Shown here: positions 10,262 to 22,171 of the stretch, piece after piece
How the letters are laid out: every line of letters starts with the position of its first letter
Position numbering within the stretch: position 1 is the stretch's first letter
From: Blasia pusilla
Taxonomy: Eukaryota > Marchantiophyta > Marchantiopsida > Blasiales
Direction: 5' to 3'
Length of the DNA: 64,000 bases
NCBI GenBank assembly: GCA_050084515.1
Contig: CM114271.1
Location: 8,494,001-8,558,000, forward strand
Program-made: the position numbers and the translations under genes
The notes under the pieces: model-generated
Told to the model about the DNA's origin: nothing
Databases searched by the model: none
Seen by the model: the letters and a program-made list of their open reading frames with translations, nothing else

Positions 10262-10561
10262 TCAAATTTGGGAGCAATCTGGTGTCTCCAAATACCTGGG
10301 TGCGGTAATTTCATCATCCAAATCAATCACTGGATTCTTTCCTCGATGTTGACACTTGACTTCCCCGAAGTCAATATACTTATATGGCCTCCAAGAGTTG
10401 TGCTCATAATGCTCTACCACCATCTGTATAGGATGTCTCAAAACACGCCCATGAATGTCCCCACCAATATGGACATCGTTCTCGAGAGGAGTTTTGGCTA
10501 CGCACCGATTGAAGGCTTCCACATACAATTTCTCATCCCCAAATCTCACAACGGCTCTAAC
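10262..10561 (-). pseudogene. MULE transposase internal exon fragment (MULE-4)
   Basis: The translation carries GDEKLYVEAFNRCVA, DVHIGGDIHGRV and QHRGKNPVIDLDDEIT, matching 40170-40430 of MULE-1 and 53000-53250 of MULE-2. The open frame continues into the MULE-5 terminus beyond 10564, which makes an artificial fused N-terminus. The 9800-10260 stretch carries decayed sequence of the following part (a match to about 40520-40960). Confidence 0.75.
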
Positions 10562-11184
10562 ATAGGGGGCTGGTATTCTAGCAGGGGAGAGGAAGAGAGG
10601 AGAGTCTCTCTTCAAAAAAAAGGGCAGAATGAATTGACCAATAAGTAGCAATTTCATCTCAATGAAAGGTTCAAATAAAGACTCTAACTATGGTCCCAAT
10701 AGACTCATGTGCCCTTCAAGGTTTAACTTCTCTGAAGATGTGGTTGACATTATGGATTTTTGACTCTCCTCGCAAAAGGCATTAAATATCCCATCCGATC
10801 AATACTCATCCATGAGGGGGTTTTCCACAACAGAACAAATCACTCATCATTGATGGTAGCCAAAGACTTTCATGACATCATTGGATGATGTTGGCTCATG
10901 AATGGGTGCATAAAGTATACCATGGACTGTTGTGCGTTTGACAACTTAGTTTCACCATTCTCTCAGCCACTGAGAAATATATGCATCAAGAAGAAAATAT
11001 GACCAGACTGAGACGAAAATTGAACGAAAAGGCTCATAGTTGTCAAGAGTAAAGAGGAACCAATGCACCCATGTCCCTTCATTCAGACCCTGAATGTCAG
11101 AATCCGATAGGTTGCACCCCTTCCAACCCATCGAAATCCGACAAGTTGTAACTCTTGCAACCCGTCAGAATCCGATGGGTTGTA

Positions 11185-11735
11185 CCCCTTGCAAGCAAGC
11201 ACACCACAACAAAAGAAAGATCTTGACAAGTGATTCCATTTCGCCCCGCATCCCATGAGAATTCGAGAGGTTGGGAATCCGATATGAGAATCCAACAGGT
11301 AGCAGGAATCCAATACGTCTCTGAAATATTGTGTTAGAGAAGAATGGTGTGACAATAATGGGGGAATGCGGAAAAAATGAAGAAGCCTGCTAGAATTCCC
11401 TAAAAAGTTGGACTAATAGGAAAAGAGTGGGATCACTCAAGCCGCCAACCTGTCGGAATCTGATGGGTTGCACCCCTTGCAAGCAAGCACACCACAACAA
11501 AAGAAGGATCTTGACAAGTTATTTCATTTTGCCCTACATCCCATGAGAATCCAACAGGTAGAAGGAATCCAACACGTCTCTGAAATACCGTGTTAGAGAA
11601 GAATGGTGTGACGATAATGGGGGAACGCGGAAAAAGTGAAAAAGCCTGCCAGAATGTTTGAAAAGTTGGACTAACAGGAAAAGAGTGGGATCACTCAAGC
11701 AGCCAACCTGTCGGAATCCGACAAGTTGCCTGAAA
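11185..11735. repeat. 288-bp tandem duplication in MULE-5
   Basis: A unit beginning CCCCTTGCAAGCAAGCACAC occurs at 11185 and again at 11473. It includes the shared block GAATGGTGTGAC, the phrase GGATCACTCAAGC and a palindrome. The two units differ by point changes, so the duplication is not recent. Confidence 0.85.
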
Positions 11736-11929
11736 GGGGTTTAAAATATTGTGACAAGTTGCAACCCGTCGGAATCCGACTAGTTGCAAAAAAAGAGCCT
11801 CGAGTAGATAGACCAAAACAATCGACAAGAACAAAAAACAATTTAGAATTTTTTTACAAAAACCATCATGGTTCAAAAACTTCTTGTCCTTTATTACATT
11901 CGAGGGAAGCTTGGAAATGTACATTTGAT

Positions 11930-12200
11930 CTAGTCTATGATTTCTTCAACCTTGTCATTTACAAATTTACTCCTAACTCTCCTAGGTTCTTGTACAAAAA
12001 GAATGTCTTGGGATATAAGTGGCTCCTCTGGTCGATTGTAGATGGGGATCGTAAATGTCGAGGAATTAAAGAGCCTTGGCCTTCCCGTAGGTACACCATA
12101 ACGGTCCCATGTAACATGATTTGAGTCCCAACGCCTTCCTCGACAATAAATCTTGTATGCTCTTCAAGGTGACACCCATCGAGTATCAATATGTGCTTCA
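11930..12200 (-). pseudogene. Duplicated 3' exon of gene A (MULE-5)
   Basis: The segment is equivalent to 3977-4275 of MULE-3 and 30720-31040 of MULE-1, with the same order of Pro-rich and basic blocks, and is disrupted by indels. No promoter or independent start is evident. I treat it as an additional terminal exon. Confidence 0.5.
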
Positions 12201-12255
12201 TCCTTGGAAAGCATTAAATCCCTACTCCAAAATGCTTCAGTCAAGCTGGGTCCAA

Positions 12256-12777
12256 TAAATCTTTGAACTCACTCGTCATCGTCCGATAGCTCTTCCACAA
12301 TTACTCTCGGCTTTGCCCTCCCAATTTTCGGAATAAAAGGAAATGACGATGGTGTTACTATCAATGGTGGTTATGGAACTCGAGCTGTTGGCTTTGGAGG
12401 AGAGTTTTTTACTCCCACTAGCCTCTCGTAATCGGTCTCTGCCTCTTTGCAAAGGTCAAAAAGTTATGGCCTTCCCTCAAGGTAGAGAATGTTCCTGCCA
12501 CTATGCTAGGCGCCTCTGATACTCGCCCCTGATAGGTCCACTAAATCAAAGACTAGGTCACCCGACCTCAAGCATAGCTTGATGAGCGTTTGCATCAAGG
12601 CAGGTGACTTCTCCCTTCCTCCAAGTAAGGGGGTCCCGTCCTGCATGAAAATTCCGGGGGGGATTGTAGAGACTATCTAAGTTGTATCCATTGGAGCATG
12701 GATCCACTGGATCCGGGATCAGGAACACTTGGAAGTTGTGCTCGGGCCTTACAAAGCAGTAGAAAAATGAATGGTCC
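12256..12777 (-). pseudogene. Gene A exon 4 fragment (MULE-5)
   Basis: The minus-strand sequence matches the methyltransferase-like exon 4 of the other copies, including the acidic tail near 12265-12285 and the motif I region near 12540-12600. Several stops are present. The 5' part ends at GGTCC, where the G1 LTR starts. Confidence 0.7.
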
Positions 12778-14076
12778 TGTAATGTATTAGAAGTTTAGGA
12801 ATTGATATTTTTACAATAATTTTAATGAGTTCGAACCCCAAGAGGATCACGATTATGTGGAAACAGAGTTCAAGATGGCATTTATCTTGCAATAATTGTA
12901 GTTAAGTGTTTACAATTCGGATTCAATCACTTATCAATGTATTCTTCTCTCTCTTAGTACCAATAATTCTTTCCTCGATTCTCTCTAGTGGAATTGAATT
13001 CACGCTCAAGTAGATTTTCACTCAACATCAAAGAACCTCATAGAGACCTCAACAAGAAGCTGGCTTCTCCTACTTTTGGAACTCAATCCGTCTAGGCAGG
13101 CTACTCTCTGTCGAGCAGATTTCTTACAACTCAATGTTGATTATTCTAAGGATGAAAGTGTTCTCCTGATTCACTCTTCACTCTACAGACCCAATAAGAA
13201 TTCTCAGACATTGATATCGCACATCAGAATGAAGAAATGAGTGCTTTACTTCTCCATCAAGAATGAGAAAGCTTCAAAGTGTTATACAAGCTGGAGAGGG
13301 TACTACTCCCTTGCTCGGACCATTCCTACAGCATAAGGACTTCGTGAAAGAATGATGATGATAGCTACTTTCATGCTTCTTAAATATCTTCCAAGGGAGT
13401 AGTAGGTCCAAAGATCTGAAGCGTCTCTTACGAATCTATTGTCTATTGAGAATTTTTAACTACCTTGATCAACGGTTCTCTTATCTTTTCCTATGATCGC
13501 TATGAATCCGCTAGGCGTAACTGTCCTAACTTCCTATCTGGTCCAAAAAGTCACGCCTCTTCCTGGTCTAACTGTTCTAACAGTGTGTTTCTTGAAATCA
13601 CTTCGAGTCTTAGCTTTGCTTTGTTGCTAAGTCTGGACTTCTTCTTCTTCCCTTGAGGACAAAGCTCTTCCTAAGGACGAAGCTCTGCATTCTTCGCTCT
13701 TGTTCTAGGTGCTTCGTTCTTCGTGCTTCGCTGAAGAGCGAAGTACTTCTTTATCTTTGTCTTCATCATGCTGCGTTCAAGAGCAAAGCACTTCATTAAC
13801 AAGTTCTTAATAAGGCTTTGTTGTCTTTTTCAAGCTTCGCTCTTAGTCTTTAGACTTTGTTTCTGCATTTCCATCTCCTCTAAGGCAAATCCTTGATTCT
13901 CCACCTCTCTAACTTGTCATAGGAGCTTTGTGATCCATTTCAATATTACTCATTCTTCCAATTCACAAACATAATATCTAAAAAAATCTTATATGTACAA
14001 TCTTCAGTTCATAGAATCTATATTCCTTGAATCAAAATGTATAAATCTCTAAAAGTACAAAATTGTGGGTATCACA
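12778..14076 (-). repeat. G1 3' LTR
   Basis: The 1,299-bp LTR runs TGTAATGT to TATCACA on the plus strand. It matches the G2 LTR at 57673-58972 in length and ends. The region 13590-13880 is rich in short hairpin-like words (CTTCGCTCTT, AGAGCGAAG). Confidence 0.9.
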
Positions 14077-14092
14077 TACCCCCTCTCTCAAT
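14077..14092 (-). promoter_or_regulatory. G1 polypurine tract
   Basis: On the minus strand GAGAGAGGGGGTA directly precedes the 3' LTR, the usual place for the plus-strand DNA primer. Confidence 0.75.
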
Positions 14093-14231
14093 TATGAGCC
14101 GCCCTAGTGAATACTTTATGATGCATCATCTAAATCCATAAAGGTGTCTTCTAAGTTATCAAACTTAGTTGCAGGAGGAAAACGCCCATGAATCGTTAAA
14201 GGTTTTTTGATGATATTCGATGTGTGATTCT

Positions 14232-15720
14232 TCATTTTCTCTCGCACCATTTAATGACTACCATCAAATTTCCAAACACTTCGTTCTCAACGAGAACATC
14301 CGAGGGTGTAAACGAAGGAAGTTCTTGAAGATTAACTATATGAGTAGGTGTTACTTGCGGAAGAGACTTCATTTGATTATCGAACTGGCGCTCCCAATGT
14401 TTGTTGATATAGGCAATTTTTTTGTTCATTTGTTGTCCGAAGGTCATCCCTGCTTCGTCAAAAATTTCTTTCACATCTTCAGGGTCTAGCTGTACTTCAT
14501 TGAGAAGTTTTTGTTCTGCCTCCAAGATTGAGATCCTCCCTGTGGCCTCTGACAGTTGTGCGACTAAATCCGTATTAGTTTCCTATTGATCTTGAAGTAA
14601 CTTAGATATCCACGCGTTCTATGTTGCTACTTTCTTGAACTCGTGGTGGAGAAGATGCACTTGGTGTCGATATTGTTGAATCAACTGCGAAGCTTCCTTG
14701 ACTTGGGATATCAACTGATCCGCCCCTAACTCCATATTGATTGCCAAGCTTTCCCATTGTCGTGCATTTTAATATTCATATTGAGCTTGTACTAACTTGG
14801 TTTGAGCTCTACGAAGCATCATTTTAGTGTCTTCGACTTCTTGATTCTGAAGCTCGAGGTTTTTCTCCGCCACTCTTCGCTGTGCTTTGTTCTCTGACAA
14901 AGCTTGTGATCTACAATTCATATCATCAAGCGCTTGTAAATAGTGGTCCACCTCTGCTTCGTCGATAAGATGTAGTACTTGCTGGAGCTAGTTTATAACG
15001 GGAATGGCCAGATTAAGAAACCACACCATGTGCATTGCGGTCTATGTCATGCGACAAAGAGTAGGGGGCTCGTCGCTAGTGCGAGGAGTCTCGACCGAAT
15101 CCTCTTGGGGCGACGGGTCTATGTCTGACGGCGTCTCAAAATTTACCCTTCCACGTTTGGGTCTCGGAAGTTCAATTTGTGCTTCGTCTTTTCCTGAAGC
15201 CAAAGTATGGGGATGTATCTTGTGAATTGAGTCGCGGGTCGGGGTGACTTCACGGAGGGTAAAGTGTTGCCCGCCTTCAGTAAGCGTACTGGCCTCACTT
15301 GGTTCCAATCTAGCTCTTCATCAACTGTCAGTTCCTGCTTTTGAACATACAAGTGAATTAAAAATGGTGACAAGAAAGATTTGGTGCTCAGATAAAGGGC
15401 TTCGAGCATTGCGCATACATGTCCATCCAAGAATTTTGCGAAGTCAACACCTGGTGCTTCGGGGTCCAGATGTTGATTCCTGAGACGTAGCACATCTTAA
15501 CAAGCTTATTTGTCAAGTAATAAGAACGAGCAAGATAGAACAAGGTCATCAAATGCTCGCAAAACTGTCCAAACAAGGGGGGAGACAACGAAGTAGCCTT
15601 GTAGCCATTTCTGCCTAATCGGTCCGGCGTTACACAACCAAGTGTCAACAAGTCTTCGTGCTTTACCATCAAGTCAATGTCATACTCATACTCAGGAGCA
15701 GCAGGAAGTAGGGAAGTGGC
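14232..15720 (-). pseudogene. G1 extra ORF downstream of integrase (coiled coil)
   Basis: Between integrase and the 3' LTR lie frameshifted segments of one large protein shared with G2 (25300-26864). In order they are a block with LGCVTPDRLGRNGYKAT and FGQFCEHLMTLFY, an RPKRGRVNFETP basic patch, a Gln/Glu/Lys-rich coiled coil (NKAQRRVAEKNLELQNQ), and a C-terminal block with LDPEDVKEI and LPSFTPSDVLVENE. Athila/Tat Gypsy elements often carry such an additional gene. I recognise no enzyme motif. The first block loosely resembles plant retrotransposon gag-like or mobile-domain proteins, which is only a guess. Confidence 0.65.
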
Positions 15721-15766
15721 TCGCCAATCATGTGTAGTCCAGTGTTGTGGCTAGGCTCGATACTAT

Positions 15767-16075
15767 TGAAGATTAAGTTACAGTCAAGCTCATGAGACAC
15801 TTGAACTGCTACATTTGGCACTCACACGAAGTAGGGAAGCTTAATCTTGGTTAGTCATTTAAGCACGATTATCTTAACTAGGGTTAATTAATCACCATTA
15901 GTCTAACTTGAGACTATGGTTAAGGGTAGGGTTAGGGTTCCTTGTACATACCCTATATAATTGAGAAGAGGACCAGCCTCCACTTATTCTCTCATTGCAA
16001 ATTTTTTTCTCCATGGTGATGTGTGTGTGTGAGAGCCGTTTTCCACGAGTTATGCTTGTTTAGCAGTTTTCCACA
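15767..16075 (+). mobile_element. Copia solo LTR inside G1
   Basis: This 309-bp LTR (TGAAGATT to TTCCACA) is the same family as 5714-6023 and stands alone, so it likely arose by LTR-LTR recombination. The G1/G2 alignment is interrupted exactly here (GCTCGATAC in both, then resuming at GAATCCCCTC or GAAGACCCTC). The flanks share only TAT, so the 5-bp target duplication has decayed. Confidence 0.88.
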
Positions 16076-16499
16076 TATATCAGAATCCCCTCTTCGTGAA
16101 TCTTGCAGCTGCGCCTGAGGAGCGAAGCTCCCCTAGAAGCTCGCATGACGTCAATGTCCAATTTGATTAAAAGAATATCGCCACGGATTGTTCCTCGAGT
16201 GCTTCGATTAATTCGGGTGACAACTTTATGAGTGGCATGGCCGCACTTTGAAGGATGGGCGTTGCGTCTTCATGAGGCATCGTGAATGTCGGGAGAAGTA
16301 CCCTCATGTTTGAGAATATCATGAGTTGCGGTTCATGATATTGTCAAACATGCATGCGATTGATTAGAGTGGGTAATGCTTCTCCGGTTAAGGTTTCCAA
16401 CTGCAGTGATCCATTGTCATATATTGCGATCACCCGATAGGATCCCATCTAGTTTAATTTTAGCTTCCCGGGAAACTTCAGCCGATGGTTATCATACAG

Positions 16500-17330
16500 C
16501 AACACCAGGTCCCCGATGTTGATGGATTGTGGCCGTAGATGTTGGTTGTATTGTTATTTATGTTCGTCTTTTACGCATTTGGTATGGCGTAGAGATAAGA
16601 CCCGTGCTTCCTCCAAGGCTACTAAGGTCTCATTTCTTGCGTGGAGAATTCCTGTGGCATCCTCCATTCTATTTCCCTCCAATACGAGATAAGTGGGCAG
16701 AGCCCATTCAATAGGGGTCAAAGGTTGAACTCCATAAGTAAGATAGAACGGGGTATACTTAGTAGTGACCTTCTCTGATGTTCGGTAGGCCCATAATGCC
16801 GCTAAGATTTTCACCTCCCAATGATAGGAATATGTAACCGTCAAGCGATTCAGTATCCGGCGGATCAGTCCGTTAGATGTTTTGGTTAACCCATTGGCTT
16901 TAGGGTTTTACGACGTGGTCTTCCGATGCTTGATTAAGAAGTGGGAAGTTAGGGACTCAATAGTCTTGTTCAAGAAGTGAGTGCCTTGATCACTTACTAA
17001 TTCCAATGGGCAACCATATTGAGTGAAAATTATTTCATATAAAAACTTGGCCACTGCCTCACGGTCATCTTTTCACATGGCCACCACCTCGACTATCTTG
17101 GTACAATATTCAGTGGCTATAAGGATATACTTCCACCTTGTTTGGCGGGTAGCGGGGGAAATAGGGCCCACAAAGTCAATACCCCATTTTTCAAAAGGGG
17201 CTAGCGGCATGATGGGTACCAAAGGCCACCGCGAGGTAGCGGTTGGTCGACCAACTCTTTGACAGGCATCACAACTCTGAATAAATTGGCCTACATCCTT
17301 GTACATGGTTGGCCACTAGTAACACGCGGC
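16500..17330 (-). pseudogene. G1 integrase
   Basis: The frame begins with the HHCC zinc region (YKDVGQFIQSCDACQR), then the core strand WGIDFVGPIS with the first catalytic Asp. It ends with TYGVQPLTPIEWALPT and a basic tail (LRHTKCVKDEHK) of the C-terminal domain. Stops near 17072 and 16845 break it. Homology to G2 at 27602-28546 is close. Confidence 0.85.
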
Positions 17331-17433
17331 CAAGATTTTTTTTGATAGTGTTCTTGACGGCATAGTGTCCCCCAGAATCGGCCGCATGCATGGCCCTAAT
17401 AACGTGGGGAATTTTGTCTGTTTCCAAGCATCG

Positions 17434-18126
17434 TCAGTACTCTTCATCAGCACCTAATTTAAATAATACTCCCCGACACAACTCATATGGTCCTATCTTA
17501 TGTAAAAGGACTGCTCGTTCACCCACCGTCATAGGGGCTCGAAGTTGGAGGGTAATCAGAAAACGCAAAATATCTTCATGCAGGGATTGCCACAATCGGT
17601 CCTCAGTAATTTGGAACACGTCCTCGTCGGGGAAGGTATCATCCAAGGTCTGTGTAAGGTCCGCATTCGTCATCCGCAACCGGGATATGAAATTTGCGTT
17701 GGTATGGACCTTCCCTGCATGGGTAATTACATCAAATGTAAATTCCTGAAGTAACAAGATCCAATGCGCAATGCAACCTGAAAGGTCCGCCTTGACCATT
17801 AACGGTCGGAGTGCAAAATGGTCCATATGAAAGACAAACTCATACCCCAATAATGGCAAAACTTCTTGCCGTTCAGTAGTGGTATATTTCTATTCGACTG
17901 AAGATAGTTGTCGTCCTGCGTAAAAAATCGGATAATCGTGTTTGTTTTCATCAAGTTGGCTAAGCACCACCCCAATGGCAAACAACGATGTGTCCACATA
18001 CACCTGGAAGGGTTTCGTCCAGTCCGGGGACCAAAGTATGGGAGCTACAAGCAATGCTTGTTTCAATGTTGCAAATGCGACTTGGCAGGTTGGGATCCAT
18101 TCCCATTGGGTGGCCTTCTTAAGCAA
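17434..18126 (-). pseudogene. G1 RNase H and connection domain
   Basis: It starts with KATQWEWIPTCQVAFATLK and continues with PFQVYVDTSLFAIGVVLSQ, where the first RNase H Asp lies. It then passes to LPLLGYEFVFHMDHFALRPL (usually HTDHxxL in Gypsy RNase H) and a variable linker. Frames switch near 17860-17890. Confidence 0.82.
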
Positions 18127-18138
18127 CGCGGTTAATGC

Positions 18139-19002
18139 TCATGCTTTTACCGCATAATCCTTAATGAACCGTCGATAGTATCTGACATGGCCCAGGAAGC
18201 CTCTCAATTCTCTGAGATTTGTGAGAGGTTCCAATGCTATAATAATATCTACTTTGGCCTTATCGACCTCAATTCCTTGGGCAGAAACTCGGTGTCCGAG
18301 CAAGATGCCTTGTCTCATAGCAATATATGATTTTTCAGGGTGGAGGGATAAATGCACTTTTCGGCATCGTGCCAAGGTTAATTCCAATTTTTGTAAATTC
18401 TCTACTGCTGTGCTGAAAATACAAAAGTCATCGAGGAAAATTTTGACAAACTTCCGCAGGTATCGTTGGAAGATAGAGATCATCATTCGCTAGAAGGTTT
18501 CCGCCACATTGCACAAACTAAACGACATTACTCGATACGTAAAGGTGCCCCAGTCCGTGGTGAAAGTCATTAGGGGCTGATCTTTCTCCCTAATGGATAC
18601 TTGGTTATACCTAGAGTACCTGTCCAAAAATGTATAACGATCGTGACCAGCAACTTTATCCAAAATACTGTCGGTGAAGGGTAGGGGATGATGGTCCTTC
18701 AAGGTGGCCACATTCAATTTCCGATAATCTTGGCACACCCTAATTTTCCCGGTTTTTTTCTTGGGTATAATTACAATGGGAGAAACCCACTCGCTACTTA
18801 ACAGGGGTTAAATTATTCCTACTTCTAGACGTTGGTCAATTTTGTCCTTGACCAACAACGAGTATTTAGGATTGAGGCGATACTGCCTCATCCGCACCTG
18901 GATAGCGCATGCTTTAAGATCGCTTTGGTATTCACCATACTGTGTTGGAATGCATGTCATTTCATCCATGGAATATGCAAACACATCCAAGTACTCAAGC
19001 AA
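18139..19002 (-). pseudogene. G1 reverse transcriptase
   Basis: The landmarks are YRLNPKYSLLVKDKID, CQDYRKLNVATLKDHHPLPF, then the active-site strand FVKIFLDDFCIFST (FLDD for the usual YxDD) and LLGHRVSAQGIEVD. Stops at about 18487 and 18806 split the frame. The site at 18618-18632 is the uninterrupted counterpart of the MULE-1 insertion in G2. Confidence 0.87.
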
Positions 19003-19268
19003 TAAGTTTTTCTACTTAGTGAGTTCTGTAGGAGACAATTTTGCCAATAGGCGTAAGGACTTCTGACTCGTGACTGGGACCTGTACATAGTCCTTTTCCT
19101 AAACCATATTTTCTGTAAATTGGAATGTGCTATGGCCTAGCTTTTCTTCCTCTTGGGTCAACCTCTGTTCCCTAGAGGCTGACTCTTCTTCAATTTCACT
19201 CTAAATAATATACGGTAGATGAGGACTAGGTAGCTGTGGTTTGATCTTGGTCTGAGGTATAGCCCTTA

Positions 19269-19863
19269 TCAGTCAAGGGCGTTTCTCCTTGAGATAGTTG
19301 TGATTTCCATGAAAGCTTGATGAGTCTTTTTGGGACCAGGTCCGGAGCTTGGAATGTGAACCGTCTCCTTTTCCAGTCGGTGGTCACTCATGCACCATAG
19401 AGCCAGAGCCTTCCAATCAGCAAGGGATATCCCGTGGCCATCAAGGGTTGCAACACTAAGTAATCCAGTAGAAATAAGACATCTCCCAGCATCATTGGAA
19501 TCTGAGTGAGCTATCCAAGGGGTCACTTCCGGGACTGATTTGCAAACCGTAGATATTTGTCGATGCGCTCGTACCTTGTGTACCCCAATGCATGGGCTGT
19601 CTATTCATAATATTAATTCCAGTCCCAGAGTCAATGGGGACCTTCTTAATGGTGTGTCCCTTGATCTCAACTTCTACCTCTGGGGCTCCCAAATCTTCTA
19701 CTTCGATACAGAACAAATCCACTAGTGGTAGACTCTTTGAGAACTTCTTGGGTTTCCTTCGGTGACTTCGGTCGAAGGCAAGGTCAACATCTCCTTTGAG
19801 AATGGCCTTCTCGACGCGGAAGGTGTCAATCTTTTTCTTCTTGGGGTCTTTGTCTTTGTGCAA
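19269..19863 (-). pseudogene. G1 aspartic protease region
   Basis: It contains EVEIKGHTIKKVPIDSGTGINIM; the DSG triad is the retroviral-type protease active site. A basic Lys-rich linker joins it to gag. A frameshift near 19500 separates the C-terminal part. The site at 19384-19398 is the uninterrupted counterpart of the MULE-2 insertion. Confidence 0.8.
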
Positions 19864-19949
19864 AGACGAAGCCCCTTTTCTCGTTTTGGTTGTCCGAGCG
19901 GTTTGGGTCTTGGACCTCGTTGTGACAGCAAGAATTTCATTATGGAGTT

Positions 19950-20547
19950 CCTTGGGCCAGTCCGATGATTATTTGGGTGCCGTTGTGTTGGAGTCCTCGT
20001 CCTTGATGGTGACTTGCCTTGTCTTGGGGGACCCTAACTCTTCCACTCGAACGAGTTGCACATTTACTTCATTCTTGGAGTGTGTTTGGGCTGTTGGGGT
20101 GTTTACATACTTGACCAACAACTGCGGGACCTTGGGCTCCGGGCACTCGAGTGTAGTGTGCCCGCCCTTATTGCAATTCTTGCACAACGAATTGAGTCCT
20201 TCTGACCTCTTGGGATTTGGGCAATTATTGGCCCTATGGTCAGCTGCCCCACAATTTTAACAACAATTCCTTTTTATGGGTGGCGTGAAGGCTGTAGAGC
20301 CCATAATCTGTCTCAGGGGTCTCTGTTCCCCGTATTCCGGAGGCACATACCTTGGGATCCAACTTCATCCGGGATTAGGGGTTGGCATGGCTTGAATTGC
20401 ATAGCAACCTTCCCATTGTTTGGCTTCATACCACCCTTCTTCCATAGTTGGATCTTCCTGGATCCAACGTAGATCCCTCAGAAGGTGGCACTCCAAGGCA
20501 GTGTGCCCTTGGCTTCCATAGGTACTGCACCATATGTTGGGCCTCAT
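19950..20547 (-). pseudogene. G1 zinc-knuckle region of gag
   Basis: Three CCHC-type knuckles are visible: a decayed WCSTYGSQGHTALEC (one Cys to Tyr), a CxxCGAADH type near 20240-20270, and CKNCNKGGHTTLEC. They bind element RNA during packaging. The matching region in G2 is 54793-55293, where the two shared knuckles are intact. Confidence 0.8.
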
Positions 20548-20688
20548 CAGACCTGGTCTTCTTTTGGGGTCCTTCTAGGCCGCCAGATGTACTTTCAACT
20601 CCACCATTTTTTTACTTAACTCTTCAATGGCAGGCTTGCCTGCCTTCCTCGCGATCCCTCGTACTGGACTTATAGACCTCTGGGGGAC

Positions 20689-22128
20689 CTACTTTGTTGG
20701 CATGGTTTTTCGTCTATGCTGGGGAGAGAGGTGGCGGGTGCTTTTTTTCTTCCGTTTGGATTTTAGATCTTCGGAGTCTGAGGGCCCCGTGGTGCCATCG
20801 GTGGAGGCTTCGGTGTCTGTAGAGGACGCTTCGTCCTCGGAGGGTGAACTAGTGTGCGACGAACCTCGCCGTTGATGACGCCGTCTTCGCATTTTGTGGG
20901 ACTTCTCGGAGGCCTTGTACGCCTCTGTTGATGCAATGATTTCTTCTAGGGAATCTTGTTGGCCTTGGCGGCAGTACCGGTCCATTTCCTTGGACAGTCC
21001 CGACACAAACCAATCTACCAACTGTGAGGTAGTTGTGAGTTCAAGTTTGTTTACGAGGCTTCGGAATCTTTGGGTGTATTCCCTAAGAGTTTCCTTCTTT
21101 TTACGTTTTAGATCATGAAGCTTCGTCAGAAGCCTGTCCTCGAACTCCAAGTCACAAAACTCATGAAGAAAGGCCTCCAGTACCCTCTTCGAGGTTTTAG
21201 TGACTTCCGCTCCCAAGCCCTCGTACCACTGGCTTGCTCGCTTCTTTAGCAGGACGGGAAATACTCGCAGCAAATCTTCCTCTAAGCCTTCTCCATTAGC
21301 CTTAGCTACATGGGTAAACTTGAGCACAAAGTTGTCAACATCATCTCTTCGTCCTCCCGCAAACGTGGTATATCTTAGCAGTGTCTTCCTATAATTAGCT
21401 ATCGGGAAATTTTGGCTACTAGGTCCCGGACTTGATGTTTGGGAAGGAGGAGATAGAGGGTCCGATCTAGTTGGTCTAGCCGGCCCCTCGTCCCCCTCAT
21501 CTCCAAAGGGATTCCAGGTTGACTCTTCATCCGGCTGCGAAGTGGCAAGAGACGTGTTGGGGAGCGAACTCCTATCCCTCTTTTTGCTCTTCGGCTTTGT
21601 TTGAGGACAAAGACTGGGAGATGCTCCCGGCGGTCTCCAAGACGGATGATCTTCTTGTTGCTTACTACGTCGGTCAGCTCGCTGATCTCAAGCGGATGGC
21701 CGGAAGGCTTCCCTGAGTCCCTCTTGGGATTCATGAGCTTGGTTGCGCACCCATGACTACTATAGGGTATCGATCTATGGAGAGAAAGTTGAGTCATCCT
21801 AATTCCTCTGGAAGTGTGAATGTGCTCTCAATCTACTTGCCAGGTTTTCCTCCCATAAACAAAAGTATCGGGTCATCACCAAGTACAATTGACGTTCATG
21901 GGTGAAGCAACGTTCGGCAACGGGTTCTTTGACAATACTAATTAACTGTTCTATCTTCTCTAGTACTAATGCAGCAAAAAGATTGCTATCCTGTTCCATC
22001 CATTGTCTTAGGGGAATAGCTAGAGATAGGAGATGATCTTCAGTGAGAACTAGATGGTTAGGCCTCCTAGGCAACGAGGCTTTTTCCCCGGGCCTGGGGT
22101 TACCCATCATCCTCTCTCTTTCCAGCAA
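20689..22128 (-). pseudogene. G1 gag capsid
   Basis: The clearest part (20689-21327) has the retrotransposon gag signature ASQWYEGLG, then FLHEFCDLEFEDRLL, LREYTQRFRSLVNKL and WFVSGLSKEMDRYC, followed by a basic Arg/Ser tail. Upstream parts (21399-21797 and 21799-22128) are out of frame. The site near 20590-20605 is the uninterrupted counterpart of the mini-MULE insertion. Confidence 0.87.
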
Positions 22129-22135
22129 ATCTTAT

Positions 22136-22155
22136 GATCCCCGGTAGCGGCGCCA
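22136..22155 (-). promoter_or_regulatory. G1 primer-binding site
   Basis: On the minus strand TGGCGCCGCTACCGGGGATC lies 16 bp inside the 5' LTR. It matches the complement of plant tRNA-Asp 3' ends with two changes, as in Athila/Tat elements. Confidence 0.82.
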
Positions 22156-22171
22156 AGAGTTTGTTGCTATA

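Larger units (their letters stand above)
9061..10564 (-). mobile_element. MULE-4 fragment (transposase 3' part)
   Basis: This is the 3' end of a MULE in inverted orientation: a degenerate palindrome (9085-9110), the SWIM exon and part of the preceding exon. At 10564 the coding similarity stops abruptly against a MULE terminus (MULE-5). Its outer end, near 9060, is pyrimidine-rich like other MULE right ends but too decayed to place exactly. Confidence 0.75.
10565..12777 (+). mobile_element. MULE-5, truncated
   Basis: It begins with the MULE left terminus (GGGGGCTGGTATTCTAGCAG, then GAGAGGAAGAGAGG). It continues through a palindrome-bearing subterminal region into the duplicated 3' exon and exon 4 of gene A on the minus strand. 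At 12778 the LTR of Gypsy G1 cuts exon 4. The element interrupts the MULE-4 transposase frame at 10564. In 10620-11080 I see no gene. Confidence 0.8.
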
